From positions 310,001 to 374,000 of the forward strand of contig JAPTOF010000015.1 of NCBI GenBank assembly GCA_028554755.1: a stretch of 64,000 bases of DNA, written 5' to 3'. The translations under genes were made by a program, and so were the position numbers. This document shows positions 45,745 to 55,893 of the stretch, in pieces (the stretch's first letter is position 1; the number at the start of each line of letters is the position of its first letter). Under the pieces are notes generated by a model that ran no database searches, had not been told where the DNA came from, and worked only from the letters and a program-made list of their open reading frames with translations. The stretch is from Cordia subcordata. Lineage: Eukaryota; Streptophyta; Magnoliopsida; Boraginales; Cordiaceae.

Positions 45745-47057
45745 TCATATTTTGTTTCCTTAAGTGGCAATGCCATTCAAGTAGAAATCATCGGGGGCCA
45801 CTTAACTTCCTTTCCATTTCTAGCCATCAAAGAAATAAGCTACTGGTCTTACTAGGATGATTTGGGTGATTTCTTAGGTGAAATCAGCCGCACGCTAAAT
45901 CAAAATCATGATAACCAATGGGCAAACCAAGGCCAAAATAGCCAACCAATTAGTTCGGCTCATAAAAAGATGATCAATACTATAATTGGGATGATTTCTT
46001 AACATCTCCCAACACTTATCAAGCAATGTCCTTAGGGAGCTACGCAAAGGAGGCTCTTTGCTTAACTACTCAACTATAGTCTTTGAATCTGCCTCAACTC
46101 TTTAATCCCCATCTTAGTCGAACATTGAAGTTTTGATCTTTTCTTGCTAGTAGCGTCAAAGACTTTCTTCAGTGCATTGACAAGGCGCAACTTATTAGCC
46201 ATTGTTCATGGGATCAAACTATGCTTGGACAATATTTTTCAAATGATGTCAAAATATTAAGTCTCACCAACAATAATTATAATTACTTTTTCCATTTACA
46301 ATAACTCTGGCAGTTATTTATGTCTTTTGTTGTATATTAGAATGGCAATATTGTATTGATTTTTAAGACCACCTATATGGTCGTTGGCTTTTCTAGCTTA
46401 TTTATGTCTTTTGTTGTATGTTAAATGCCATTATCATATTGATTTTTATTTTTTAAGACTGCCTATATGGGCGTTAGCTCTTCTAAAACCGCCGCCTAGA
46501 TATAATTCCAAAAAAAAAAGGAAAAAACCACACCATGTTTCATTCATGGTTCATACTTTGAACTTTCTTTATTATAGGACTCTAGAATCATATCATTGAT
46601 CAATTAACTAAGAATACATTCAATAATTTTCTTGCATAACAATATATCTATCAACATTACCTAGACCCCTACCTATATAAAAAAATCACCACCTATCTCT
46701 TGTTATTTTGGATTGAAACCGTTGCCTATTCTTATTTTTCTTATACTGAATATTCCCCCATTGACTCTTGGCTTTTGGCTTCATCCATGTTATTAGCTCC
46801 AATAGTGACGAGAAAAATACGTTGAGGTCTCTCATTTTTTCCCTTAGACCAAATAGGTCTCTCATTTTGAAAATGTTGAATTTTGCTGATAAATACCATA
46901 AAGGTGTATACTCAAGTACTCAATTATGCATACAGCTAAGAACGTACTAGATATTAGATAAAGGACTTTGTAGGACAAATATCTTATACGTAATTTGACA
47001 AGATACTTGGTGGCTAATGCCTTATCACTAGTCACAAGGATGTAAAAAATGGTATTA
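45745..47057. other. Intron of receptor kinase B
   Basis: It aligns with 17980-18315 and 22980-24250 of block A, and contains the empty site for the copia at 18320-22979 (about 46085). There is no gene. The frame 46384-46599 is not supported by any domain. Confidence 0.7.
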
Positions 47058-47824
47058 GGGTAAAATGTACGTTATTCTCTGTGGTTTGTATTAGTAGTTG
47101 ATTATTCTATGTGATTTAAAATATACCACATTATCCTCTTATGCTTTTTAAAAGTGACACAATCTTCTGTCTTCGTTAACATCTTAACATCATTACGTAA
47201 GACTTTCAAAGAACCAAATTGCCCTTAGAAAATCCTCTTAATATTATTTTTTACTTGTAAAAAAGAAAAAAATAAAATTTAATTTAAATTTTTTAAATTA
47301 ATTTTTTTCATTTTGAAATGTTTTAAATTTTTAATTTTTTAAAATAATTTAAATTATTTTGAATTATTGAATTAAAATTTTAATTTATTTTTTATTTTTT
47401 TCAATTTTTTTTAAATTTTTAAGTACTAAATATTTTAATTTTAATTTTTTTAAGTTATTAATTTATATCTAAATTTTAAATTTTATTTTTAATTTAATTT
47501 TTAATTTTTTTAATTTTGAATTTTTTGATTTTATAAAGTGAAGATAAATAAATTATCCTAGAACTCTCACTAAGGTGTTTTGGTAAAAAAAAAAAAATTT
47601 AGCAAATTTTCAAATTTAACAGTGTTTTGGTAAAAAAAATTTAGCAAAGTTTAAAATTTAACATCACACATGTAACAAAGGAGAGTGTAACTCTCCATTA
47701 AATTAGACGGAAAAAGTTGAAGTTGAGAATTATGTGACTACTTTTGAAAAGCACATAGGGATAATATGGTGTATTTTAAATCAACTACTTATACAAATCA
47801 AAGGGGTAACGCACATTTTACCCA
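47058..47824. mobile_element. Long-TIR MITE with probable 9-bp TSD (MULE-like)
   Basis: The termini GGGTAAAATGTACGTTA and its inverse (TAACGCACATTTTACCC) extend inward as repeats of about 75 bp sharing TTTGTATNAGTAGTTGAT. The flanks ATGGTATTA and ATCGCGTTA compare with the intact site AATGGTGTTATTATGAGG in block A (24251-24270), so a 9-bp duplication is likely. The interior (about 47240-47530) is nearly pure A/T with TTTAAATTTTTAAATT-like words and is non-coding. Confidence 0.78.
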
Positions 47825-47965
47825 ATCGCGTTATTATGAGGAAAGCATTTTTAGTCTAGCATATGATGTGATATCTACTTGCTAGGGTGCTTAGAACGGT
47901 GCAGAGCAGCTCTTTGAAATTTATTGTTCAGTCTCCAACATTCAAAATGCTACTTACATACCAGG

Positions 47966-48150
47966 CAAAGCGAATATTACCTTATAAACCAGTCCAAATC
48001 CTCCCTGACCAAGCTTATTTTCATCAGAAAAATGGTCCGTGGCAATCTTAATGCTCGAAAAGCTGAAAAGGACTAAGTTATCATCTCCCTTTTCATTCAT
48101 CTCCAACGTTTAATCACCAAAATGTTTCCTTGCTCCTACATCAATTTTGT
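47966..48150 (-). pseudogene. Receptor-like kinase B: glycine-loop exon
   Basis: The minus strand reads [20 protein letters not shown] followed by [13 protein letters not shown], the juxtamembrane segment and P-loop (GxGxFGxVYK) of plant receptor-like kinases, with a GT donor at gtaata. It parallels 24874-25060 but has the normal codons where block A has a poly-T run. One in-frame stop lies upstream (before TLEMNEKG). The next exon upstream, the membrane span, is 5.3 kb away because of the chromovirus. Confidence 0.87.
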
Positions 48151-48211
48151 TAGCTGTTTAATTATTCAGGTATTGTATAGAAATTTAGAAAGATAAAACA
48201 CCATTTAAACC

Positions 48212-48584
48212 TGTTATGATATTGCAGGAAATTAAAATGGGTAATAGTGGAGGGAAGAGAAATTGTAGAAGGCTTTTATTGATATAAGCCAATTTGTTCG
48301 AGCCAATTGGAAAAGCTCCAGCGAAAAGAGAGAGTTATCAGAAAACAGAGCTAATACAAGTTTTGCCTATCCTCTCTTGGGCTCAATTGTGCCTATTTAT
48401 AGTTACTTCTTCTCTTGTCTAGCAAGTAATGTAATCACGCAGATACTTTGGAGCTGTTTTGATGCGCTGTCCTTTTTGTAACTGCTTCTCTTCAGGTGGT
48501 TGTGCTTTTGTTGCTGTATGCTGGTGATATGAGGGCCCTGCCTTGTTAACAGATTGGGTTTCATCACATGCTGGGTCCATAACA
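48212..48584 (-). repeat. 3' LTR of the chromovirus
   Basis: This 373-bp LTR differs from 53077-53450 at only a small number of positions by eye. On the minus strand CTATAAATAGGC (about 48393-48404) is the TATA box. The pol ORF runs 166 bases into this LTR before its stop. Confidence 0.95.
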
Positions 48585-48910
48585 ATGTCCTCCCCTTGAG
48601 ATGGAACCTTGTCCCCAAGGTTCTGAATATGAGCTTGGTCCTCCCATATAGCCTCTTCCGGTGGTAGCGCTTCCCATTGAATTAAGACTTGAGGAATGTT
48701 CTGGCCTTGTCTCTTAATGATTCGGGTGTCCAAGATTGTCATAGGTTTATGGATAGGACCCGTTGCCGTTGAAAATTGTGGCAAAGATTGAAGAATTGAT
48801 GTTGGATCTCCTTTAAATCTTTTCAAGAAAGAGACATGGAACACAGGGTGAATACGAGACGAAGCTGGTAGAGCCAGTCTATAGGCAACTTGGCCTATGG
48901 GTTCAGTAAT
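48419..48910 (-). pseudogene. Chromovirus integrase tail and chromodomain
   Basis: After a stop near 48911 the frame continues ITEPIGQVAYRLALP, VFHVSFLKRFKGD, and then a chromodomain: ILDTRIIKRQGQNIPQVLIQ, WEALPPEEAIWEDQAHIQ. The Trp residues (WEALP and AIWED) match the chromovirus type; the first aromatic cage residue is not evident, as in group II chromodomains. About 55 residues follow the domain, ending KYLRDYITC inside the 3' LTR. The domain would tether integration complexes to chromatin. Confidence 0.9.
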
Positions 48911-49800
48911 CTAAAAAGGACCATAATATCTTCTGCTGAGTTTATTGTTGGTTGGTCCTTTAACGGAAATTTGACTAAAAGGTTGTAGTTTGACCGAAAC
49001 ATAGTCGCCTGGAACAAAGTTCTCATCTTTTCGCTTTGTGTCTGCATACCACTTCATACGAACATGGGCCTGGTGCAGATTTTGTTTTAGTTGCTGAAGA
49101 ATAACATCCCTTTGCATCAACTCTTGATCAACAGATATGTTGCTTGTGGAGCCAGGCAAATAATGAACAATTGAGGGAGGTACACGCCCATATAAAGCTT
49201 GAAAAGGAGACATGCCCGCAGAAGTATGGAAAGCTGTGTTATACCAATACTCAGCCCAAGAGAGAAATTTAGTCCATTTTGAAGGAGAATCTGCTGCAAA
49301 GCATCTCAAGTACAATTCCAACCCTTTATTTGTGATTTCCGTTTGGCCATCGCTTTGAGGGTGATAAGCCAAACTCATTGCCAATGATGTGCCCTGGAGA
49401 CGAAATATTTCCTGTCAAAAAGAGCTAATAAAGAGGGGATCCCTATCAGAGATTATAGAGCGAGGCAGACTATGAAGACGAATGACGTCTTGTACAAAAT
49501 GACTTGCAACTTTAGCACTGGTTAATGGATGTGTCATAGCCACAAAATGGGCGTATTTTGACAAACGATCCACAACGACCATGACTATGGTTTTTCCTTT
49601 AGAAGGAGGGAGGCCATTGATAAAATCCATAGAGATATCCTCCCACACTTGTGATGGAATGGGTAGCGGTTGAAGGAGACCTGCTGGGTAAGTATGTGAA
49701 GCTTTCATGACTTGACATGTAGGGCATTGGTCAACATAAGAGCGAATATCTTGCCGCATGTTTTTCTAATAGAAGCTAGCGGCAATGCGGTGAAATGTTC
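48911..49800 (-). pseudogene. Chromovirus integrase
   Basis: The HHCC region (HDTPIGGHSGFRRTFHRI) is at about 49790-49850, then, after a stop replacing Trp at about 49768, VDQCPTCQVMKASH. The core gives WEDISMDFINGLP (first Asp), IISDRDPLFISSF (second Asp), a stop at about 49413 where Trp is usual, then YHPQSDGQTEITNKGLELYL with the Glu. The C-terminal part includes YWYNTAFHTSAGMSPFQALY and DYVSVKLQPF. Both stops fall on positions where a Trp codon needs only one G-to-A change, as expected from deamination. Confidence 0.92.
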
Positions 49801-49945
49801 GACGAAAGCCAGAGTGTCCTCCAATTGGTGTGTCATGAAACTCATGCAATATTTTGTAGTGTAATGGCGAATCAGCAGCTATCACAATTCGTCTCCGGAA
49901 AACCAGGATCCCATTCCAATCTGCAAAGTCATTGTGGCCACTTGG

Positions 49946-51055
49946 CTAATTTTGAAGTTTGGCACGAAGACATAAGAGCTCTTGGTTGTTTTGATTTTCC
50001 TTCTTGATGTCTTGTATCAGCTCTATTTGAATCTGAGACAATGCCAGAAAACACCCTGTTGGCAAGCGTGAAAGGGCATCAGCAACTTTGTTGTCCTTGC
50101 CAGGTTTGTAAAGGATTTCAAAATCATAGCCCACAAGCTTAGAAAGCCATTTTTGTTGCTCTGGAGTCTGAATGACCTGTGTAGTAAGATTCTTGAGGCT
50201 ATGTTGGTCTGTTTTGATGATGAACTTCCGTCCAAGTAAATGTTGGCGCCATTTATTGACTGCTGCTGTAATGGCAGACATTTCTCTATTATATGTTGAT
50301 GAAGCCTGCAATCTAGGAGAGAGTAATTTGTTGAAAAAAGAGATAGGCCTATCGTCTTGTTGTAATACAGCACCAATACCTGTTCCTGAAGCATCCGTCT
50401 CCACTACAAAAGGGATGGTGAAATTAGGCAATGCTAAGATAGGAGCAGACGTGATAGCCTTCTTCAAGGTGTCAAAGGCTTGTTGAGCTTCTGGGTTCCA
50501 CCGAAAAGCTTCTTTTTTGAGAAGAACTGATAAGGGACTAGCAATCTGAGCATAATGATGAATAAATTTCCTGTAATATCCTGTGATGCCAAGAAAACTG
50601 CGGACACCACGAACTGAGGTTGGAGCAGGCCACTCCAAGATCGCCTGAATTTTGGATGAATCCATGGATATACTATTGCCTGTAATTACATGTCCCAAAT
50701 AATTGATCTTAGATTGTCCAAATGAACATTTAGATTGTTTTGCAACTAAACCATTATTCCACAAAGTCTGTAGAACCTGTTTCAAGTGAAGTATATGTGA
50801 GTCCATGTCACGACTAAAAAAAAGTATATCATCAAAAAATACTAAGACAAAATGCCGTAAAAATGGTTTGAAAATTTCATTCATCGTGGCTTGGAATGTT
50901 GACGGCATATTGGACAATTCAAAAGGCATGACTAGGTACTCATAATGGCCATGATGAGTCCTAAATGCTGTTTTTGGGATATCATCTTTCTTCATTCTGA
51001 CTTGATGATAGCCTGCCATTAAATCCAATTTCGAAAAAACTTTGGCACCAAACAA
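49946..51055 (-). pseudogene. Chromovirus reverse transcriptase palm/thumb and RNase H
   Basis: The frame opens at KVFSKLDLMAGYHQVRM (first catalytic Asp), then TAFRTHHGHYEYLVMPF and the catalytic VLVFFDDILFFSRD (FxDD type). Thumb and connection follow: LGHVITGNSISMDSSKIQAI and FLGITGYYRKFIHHYAQIAS. RNase H reads VVETDASGTGIGAVLQQDD, STYNREMSAI and IIKTDQHSLKNL, with its acidic residues kept. It ends at KDNKVADALSR. All catalytic acids look intact, and only the upstream frameshift and a downstream stop (about 49945) spoil it. Confidence 0.93.
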
Positions 51056-51835
51056 TTCATCAAAGAGTTCATCAATAGTTGGTATAGGAAAGCGGCCTTT
51101 GATAGTAGCAGCGTTGAGGGCCCGGTAATCAGTACAGAAATGCCACGACCCGTCCTTTTTGTGAACAAGTAATACAGGAGAAGAAAAAGGACGTGTACTG
51201 GGACAATGATACCATCAGTGAGCATCCCTTGAACGATTTTCTCAATCTCTGCTTTTTGGTAATAAGGGTACCTATACGGCTTAACATTGATTGGCTTAGT
51301 TCCAGGAAGCAACGGAATAGAATGATTCTGTGGCCGTGAAGGAGGTAAACCCTTTGGTTTGGTGAAAACATCGGAGTATTCCTGCAGAAGATTGGCAATG
51401 CCTGGAAAAACTTTAGAGAAATAATGATTCTCATCAGAAAGCAATTCAAGGTGAAAATAAGTAGCTATAGCCTCTGTTTCTTGGATTCGTCGGAATCCCT
51501 TGAACTGCATGTGGTCTGATACTGGTGTAGTATCGCCGTGAAGCTCAATATAATGGTTATCATGACAAAAACCCAATGTCAATGTGGCATAATTAAAGGT
51601 GATATTACCCAGAGTTGCTAACCATGCAATACCCAAAACTATATCTGCTCCATGTAAAGGCAAGAGAAAAAGATCAGTGAAAATGTTATGACCTTGAACT
51701 GCCAAAGTTGCCTGCCGAACACAGCCTTCTGTACGCAACTTTTCACCATTTCCAACCACCACAGCAAAGGTAGGGGATGCTTCAATGGGTAACGCCAGGT
51801 ATTTGGCGACGCGGGACTGCACGAAATTGTGAGTG
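51019..51835 (-). pseudogene. Chromovirus protease and N-terminal reverse transcriptase
   Basis: In the frame after the deletion the protease core continues: STHNF region, then ALPIEASPTFAVVVGNGEKL, FLLPLHGADIVLGIAWLATL and FCHDN. The active-site Asp codon itself is lost. A linker with FPGIANLLQEYSDVFTKPKG and NHSIPLLPGTKPINVKPYRY, PYYQKAEIEKIVQGMLTDGI leads into RT fingers. Near 51195 a second one-base loss shifts the frame within the conserved fingers region, so HKKDG and the following RAL segment read in another frame. Confidence 0.9.
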
Positions 51836-51845
51836 CTACCACCAT

Positions 51846-53051
51846 AACCAAGATTTGTACAGGTGCTCCTCGTAAAGTGCCTGTAAAACGGAGCGTAGTT
51901 AGCGATATCTGGCCAGCGAGTGCATGATAAGAAATTTCTGTTTCAGGTAAATGAGGGTCAGGTTCAAGAGGAGGTGGTGTAGGTTCTGGTAGAGAAGGTT
52001 CCAGCGGGTCCGATACATAGTCGAAATCAAATAAAAGCAATTTAGGAGTGGTTTTACACCGATGATTGGCTGACCATTTTTCGTCGCAGCTAAAACAGAG
52101 CCCACGCTCACGTTTAGCTTGAATTTCAGCTGGGGATAATTTCTTAATTGGAAGGGTAGATAAGGGGGATGAAGATAGCGATGGAAGGGGAAGAAGTGGT
52201 GGTTTAGGGATTTGGACATGATAGGGAAAATTAGAAGAGCGTGACTGTGGTATGGATTGGGAAAATTGAGTAGTGCTTTGATGAGAAGAAAAAATGGGCG
52301 TACTAGCAGAGAAGGGCCGATGGGTCAATTTATGGAGCTCGCCAATTTTGGCTTCCTGTAAACGAGCCAAGCCCACAGCTTCATTCAGAGTATTGGGCCG
52401 AAAAGCTTGAATGTCTGGCCGAATTTCTGGTTTGAGCCCAGAAATAAAACAATGAAGCAAGAATTCATTTGGTAATTGAGAAGTACGATTTGAGAGGGAT
52501 ATGAACTGTTGATGGTATTCAGCGACAGAGCTGGTCTGAGTTAATTTGGCAAGAGCTCCATAAGGATTATTGAACTCAACAGGAGCAAAATTGGTCTCAA
52601 GTGCTTTGATAAAGGCATCCCATGTTGATAGTTTGTTATTAAGGCGTAGCCACTGAAACCATTGAAGCGCTGGGCCATCCATGTGGAAGTAGGCGATTAT
52701 GAGACGTTGGGTATCATCAATCGCATAATATTCGAAAAACTGTTCAGCCTTTGAAATCCACCCTATAGCGTCGGTGCCATCAAATAGAGAGAAATCAAGT
52801 TTAATAGATCTGAGGGGAACGATGGGATGCCGAGGAGAACTGGATGCGGAAGTGTGTGTCGGACGGTTTGGCAGAGGTGATTCGGCAAGGCGAATGGCTT
52901 GTTCGAATTTGCCATCCAGTGTAGTGCATTGTAGAGCCAATTGTTCCATTGATTTTTGTTGGGCTGCAATGGTTTGTTGCAGAGATGCCATAATCTGGGC
53001 CTGCTGCTTGAGAGTTTCATCAATCTGTTTAAGCCGAGTGCCGTCTGCCAT
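51846..53051 (-). pseudogene. Chromovirus gag with zinc knuckle and protease start
   Basis: The start is the Met at 53051, 26 bases inside the LTR edge, opening MADGTRLKQIDETLKQQAQI with a predicted N-terminal coiled coil (LKQQAQIMASLQQTIAAQQK). The retrotransposon gag domain follows, with FDGTDAIGWISKAEQFFEYY, DGPALQWFQWL, and ISGLKPEIRPDIQ. The knuckle is GLCFSCDEKWSANHRCK (about 52055-52105). About 400 codons are open without interruption, the best preserved protein of the element. At about 51845 a one-base deletion hits the protease active-site codon, and the frame runs on out of phase to 51639. Confidence 0.92.
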
Positions 53052-53076
53052 GTGTTCGATTCAATGAAAGCACCTT

Positions 53077-53450
53077 TGTTATGATATTGTAGGAAATTAA
53101 AATGGGTAACAGTAGAGGGAAGAGAAATTGTAGAAGACTTTTATTGATATAAGCCAATTTGTTCGAGCCAAATTGGAAAAGCTCCAGAGAAAAGAGAGAG
53201 TTATCAGAAAACAGAGCTAATACAAGTTTTGCCTATCCTTTCTTAGGCTCAATTGTGCCTATTTATAGTTACTTCTTCTCTTGTCTAGCAAGTAATGTAA
53301 TCATGCAGATACTTTGGAGCTGTTTTGATGTGTTGTCCTTTTTGTAACTGCTTCTCTTCAGGTGGTTGTGCTTTTGTTGCTGCATGCTGGTGACGTGAGG
53401 GCCCTGCCTTGTTAACAGATTGGGTTTCATCACATGCTGGGTCCATAACA
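53077..53450 (-). repeat. 5' LTR of the chromovirus
   Basis: This 374-bp LTR begins TGTTATGATATTGTAGG and ends GTCCATAACA, followed by the TSD AAACC. The inner flank carries the primer-binding site at about 53059-53076 on the minus strand. Confidence 0.95.
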
Positions 53451-53456
53451 AAACCA

Positions 53457-53640
53457 GTCAAGATTACATCTAAAGCAATTCATTTTTCTTGGACAAAAGA
53501 ACCACAAGAAAAGCGAAACAAGAGCCACCGTGCATACTACTATGATAACAATTCCGTAGATTGGCATGCCCTTCTTTGATTGCTTTTCCAGTTCAGAAGC
53601 TGAGGGACCTGGTGCAGAGGCCAAAGGGCCTACTTGGTTA
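53457..53640 (-). pseudogene. Receptor-like kinase B: transmembrane exon
   Basis: The minus strand encodes ASAPGPSASELEKQSKKG then the hydrophobic MPIYGIVIIVVCTVALVSLF, LWFF and the basic CPRKMNCFRCNLD, a single membrane span with stop-transfer residues. It is the counterpart of 25123-25310 in block A and has no stop in this exon. No extracellular exons of this gene were recognised to its right. The lectin-type ectodomain at 53794-55085 belongs to a different receptor family. Confidence 0.82.
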
Positions 53641-53793
53641 ACAATACATAAAAATGAATTTTGAGCAATTGGGAATAATTAACTTCATAATCTCAAGCAC
53701 CCTTCGTCATATATATATATGTGCAAATGCGACGTAGAAAGCATTGGTCCATGTAATTTAGCAAATCTGATTAGCAAGAAAGGATATTATATA

Positions 53794-55085
53794 TCAAAAT
53801 ATACGGTGAAAAGATGCAATATGAAAAGTTATGAAAGGTTGCCAAATTGCCAACTCTTCCTTACTTTGTGCCGATGGTGCATTATCAGCCGCTTTGATGA
53901 GAGCAATGGCATCTGAGCTAAGTGATCTTCTTCCACACCTTATGGGCTGCTTTTGCTTGTAGCAAATTCCTTGATCGAAGAAGGCTGCCACACAGACAAT
54001 CCTCCACACAGGCCTTTTCACAAACCTCTTTTTCGTTGGTTGTTATATTCCTATACTGGTCAATTTGCCAGAATAAGTGCTCCAAGCTCGTCATCCCTTG
54101 TGTTAAATTTGGGTCCTCTGTTTTGCAATTCTCTGATGTATCATTTCTTCCACAGCCGAGCCTATCGTTGGTTGGATCGTTGACCTCAAAATCAGGAAAA
54201 AATGTACACACAGTTTCGTTATTGATCAGAAAATCACAGAACACGTTGATCCCACATAACCCTTTTGGGAGACATTTATCCTCTGTAGATGACCATATTG
54301 TGGACCAGTTGCCCTGACGATCTAACGAGTGAAAATACAATCGGAAAATACCATCTGCATCAATTCTCACGAGATAGATTCCCTTTCCTTTAGGATATCC
54401 CCCTTCTGTCGTATTCATGATGATTCGAGTTGAGGCGAGCAAATACATGTGGCCGTCATCAGCAATATTAAGCGTTACATTATCTCCTTGACCGTAAGTG
54501 CCTGACACATAATAAGCAGAGTCCACATTAATAGTGCCTGCAGGGTATTGCACAAGGTTACCATCAGCCTGCATCCGGAGACAAAAATATCCCCTGAAAT
54601 AATCAGTTGTTGAAGCACTGGAGATAAGCTCATGTTCTGTTGCCAGACGCTGACCAGGTAAGAGTGTCAGCTGGGTGCTCAAAACTTTGCCATAGTATCT
54701 GCTGATCAGAATTGTAAAGCGCAAAATTTCCATTGTCTAACATGGATGCTGAAGCAACATTAAAAGAGGAAACAACTTGGACTATCTCGGCCCCGATCTG
54801 TTCTCGACCAACCAATCCACCCCTTGTTAACCACAAAGTAACATTGGCAGGCAGGCGAGGATCGGCTGTCCATACAACAGTCTCCTTGAGGACTCCGACA
54901 AGACAAATTTCTAGAGCGTACTTGTCTCCTTGCTTCAAGAATCCGAAACCATACAGCCCGGATAGAGATAGCCAGGGTTGACTAGTATGAGTGAGAGATG
55001 AACCCAAGCTTATTGTAGAGTTTCTTTCTTGAGCTACTCCAGCAGAAAATGCGGATAGTAATAGGATTATTGTCAAGGAACCCAT
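53794..55085 (-). pseudogene. G-type lectin receptor kinase (LecRK/RLK1-like), ectodomain only
   Basis: The start chosen is the Met at 55085, giving MGSLTIILLLSAFSAGVAQE, a plausible signal peptide. Order: bulb-type lectin domain (ISLGSSLTHTSQPWLSLSGL, YGFGFLKQGDKYALEI, VVWTADPRLPANVTLWLTRG, and MLDNGNFALYNSDQQILWQS), then LATEHELISSASTTDYFRGY, an EGF-like region (KGLCGINVFCDFLIN, FPDF) and a PAN-like region (CEKACVEDCLCG). A one-base loss near 54660 and another near 54005 shift the frame; the third piece continues FFDQGICYKQKQPIRCGRRS. Membrane and kinase parts are missing. These genes usually have no introns, so the truncation is real. It presumably sensed apoplastic ligands. Confidence 0.92.
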
Positions 55086-55138
55086 AGCAGCAAATCTGAA
55101 AGAAAGGGGCTTCTGAATGAGACACCCGGTTAACATAT

Positions 55139-55581
55139 ACACAGTGGTCTTCGCCTATTATTTCAAAATCCTTTGATGAAATGACTTCATGAAATCTTAT
55201 ATTCCACTGTTTAGATGCTTATTTAAGACCATAGATTGATTTTTGCAATCTACAAACTTTTTCTTCTAGACCTTTTTCCACAAAGCCTAAAGGTTGTTCC
55301 AAGTAAATCTCCTCTTCTAGATCTCCATTGAGAAATGCAGTTTTGACATCCATTTGGTGTAATTCCAAATCTAATTGCGCCACTATAGCTAGGATAAGGC
55401 GAATTGAGGTAAATCTTATAGCAGGAGAAAAAGTTTCTTCAAAATCAATTCCTTCCTGTTGTGTGTAGCCTTTTGCTACTACGTGAGCCTTATACCTCTC
55501 AATAGAATTATTAGCTTTTCTTTTAATTTTGAGAACCCATTTGCTCCCAATTGCTTTGCGTCCTTTTGGAAGGTCAACCAA
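55139..55581 (-). pseudogene. Copia reverse transcriptase, N-terminal half
   Basis: This open frame reads MVDLPKGRKAIGSKWVLKIK, YKAHVVAKGYTQQEGIDFEE, LELHQMDVKTAFLNGDLEEE (palm Asp kept) and KVCRLQKSIYGLK. A stop follows where Gln is usual (YGLKQAS). The frame continues ASKQWNIRFHEVISS and EDHC to the junction with the lectin kinase. The YVDD box is absent because of the truncation. Confidence 0.9.
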
Positions 55582-55893
55582 CTCCTATACTTTATTATTT
55601 TTCATTGATTCCATTTCCTCTTCCATTGCCTTTTTCCATTCTTCCTTAGCAAGACATGAGAGTGCCTCATGTACTGTCCTAGGTTCTTTCTCATCTTGTG
55701 GAGTTATCACAAAGATTTCTCCTTTGATTTCAAATCGACGAGGAGGAATCATTCCTCGACTACTCCTTCTAGGATTAAGTTCTTATGAAACAAAATCACT
55801 AGATGATGCAATATTTTCTTTGGATCCAAAAATTTGAGGTGCATATTCCTCATTTTCTTGCAATTGTGATACTTCCTCTTGTACCACATCTAA

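Larger units (their letters stand above)
48212..53450 (-). mobile_element. Ty3-gypsy chromovirus (Reina-like), full length
   Basis: LTRs at 48212-48584 and 53077-53450 and a perfect 5-bp TSD AAACC (48207-48211, 53451-53455) define the insertion in an intron of kinase B. Minus-strand order is gag, protease, RT, RNase H, integrase, chromodomain, which is the Ty3-gypsy order. Short LTRs, 5.2-kb length and a C-terminal chromodomain point to the Reina clade. The primer site inside the right LTR reads GGTGCTTTCATTGAAT, not the Met-tRNA type of the neighbouring copias. At least two frameshifts and four stops are present, yet the LTRs are very similar, so it is one of the younger insertions here. Confidence 0.95.

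Noticed and set aside
53457..55085. One continuous receptor gene joining the lectin ectodomain to the membrane exon of kinase B
   Set aside because: The ectodomain is of the intronless LecRK type, while the membrane and kinase exons belong to an intron-containing family. There is intervening unrelated sequence at 53650-53793.
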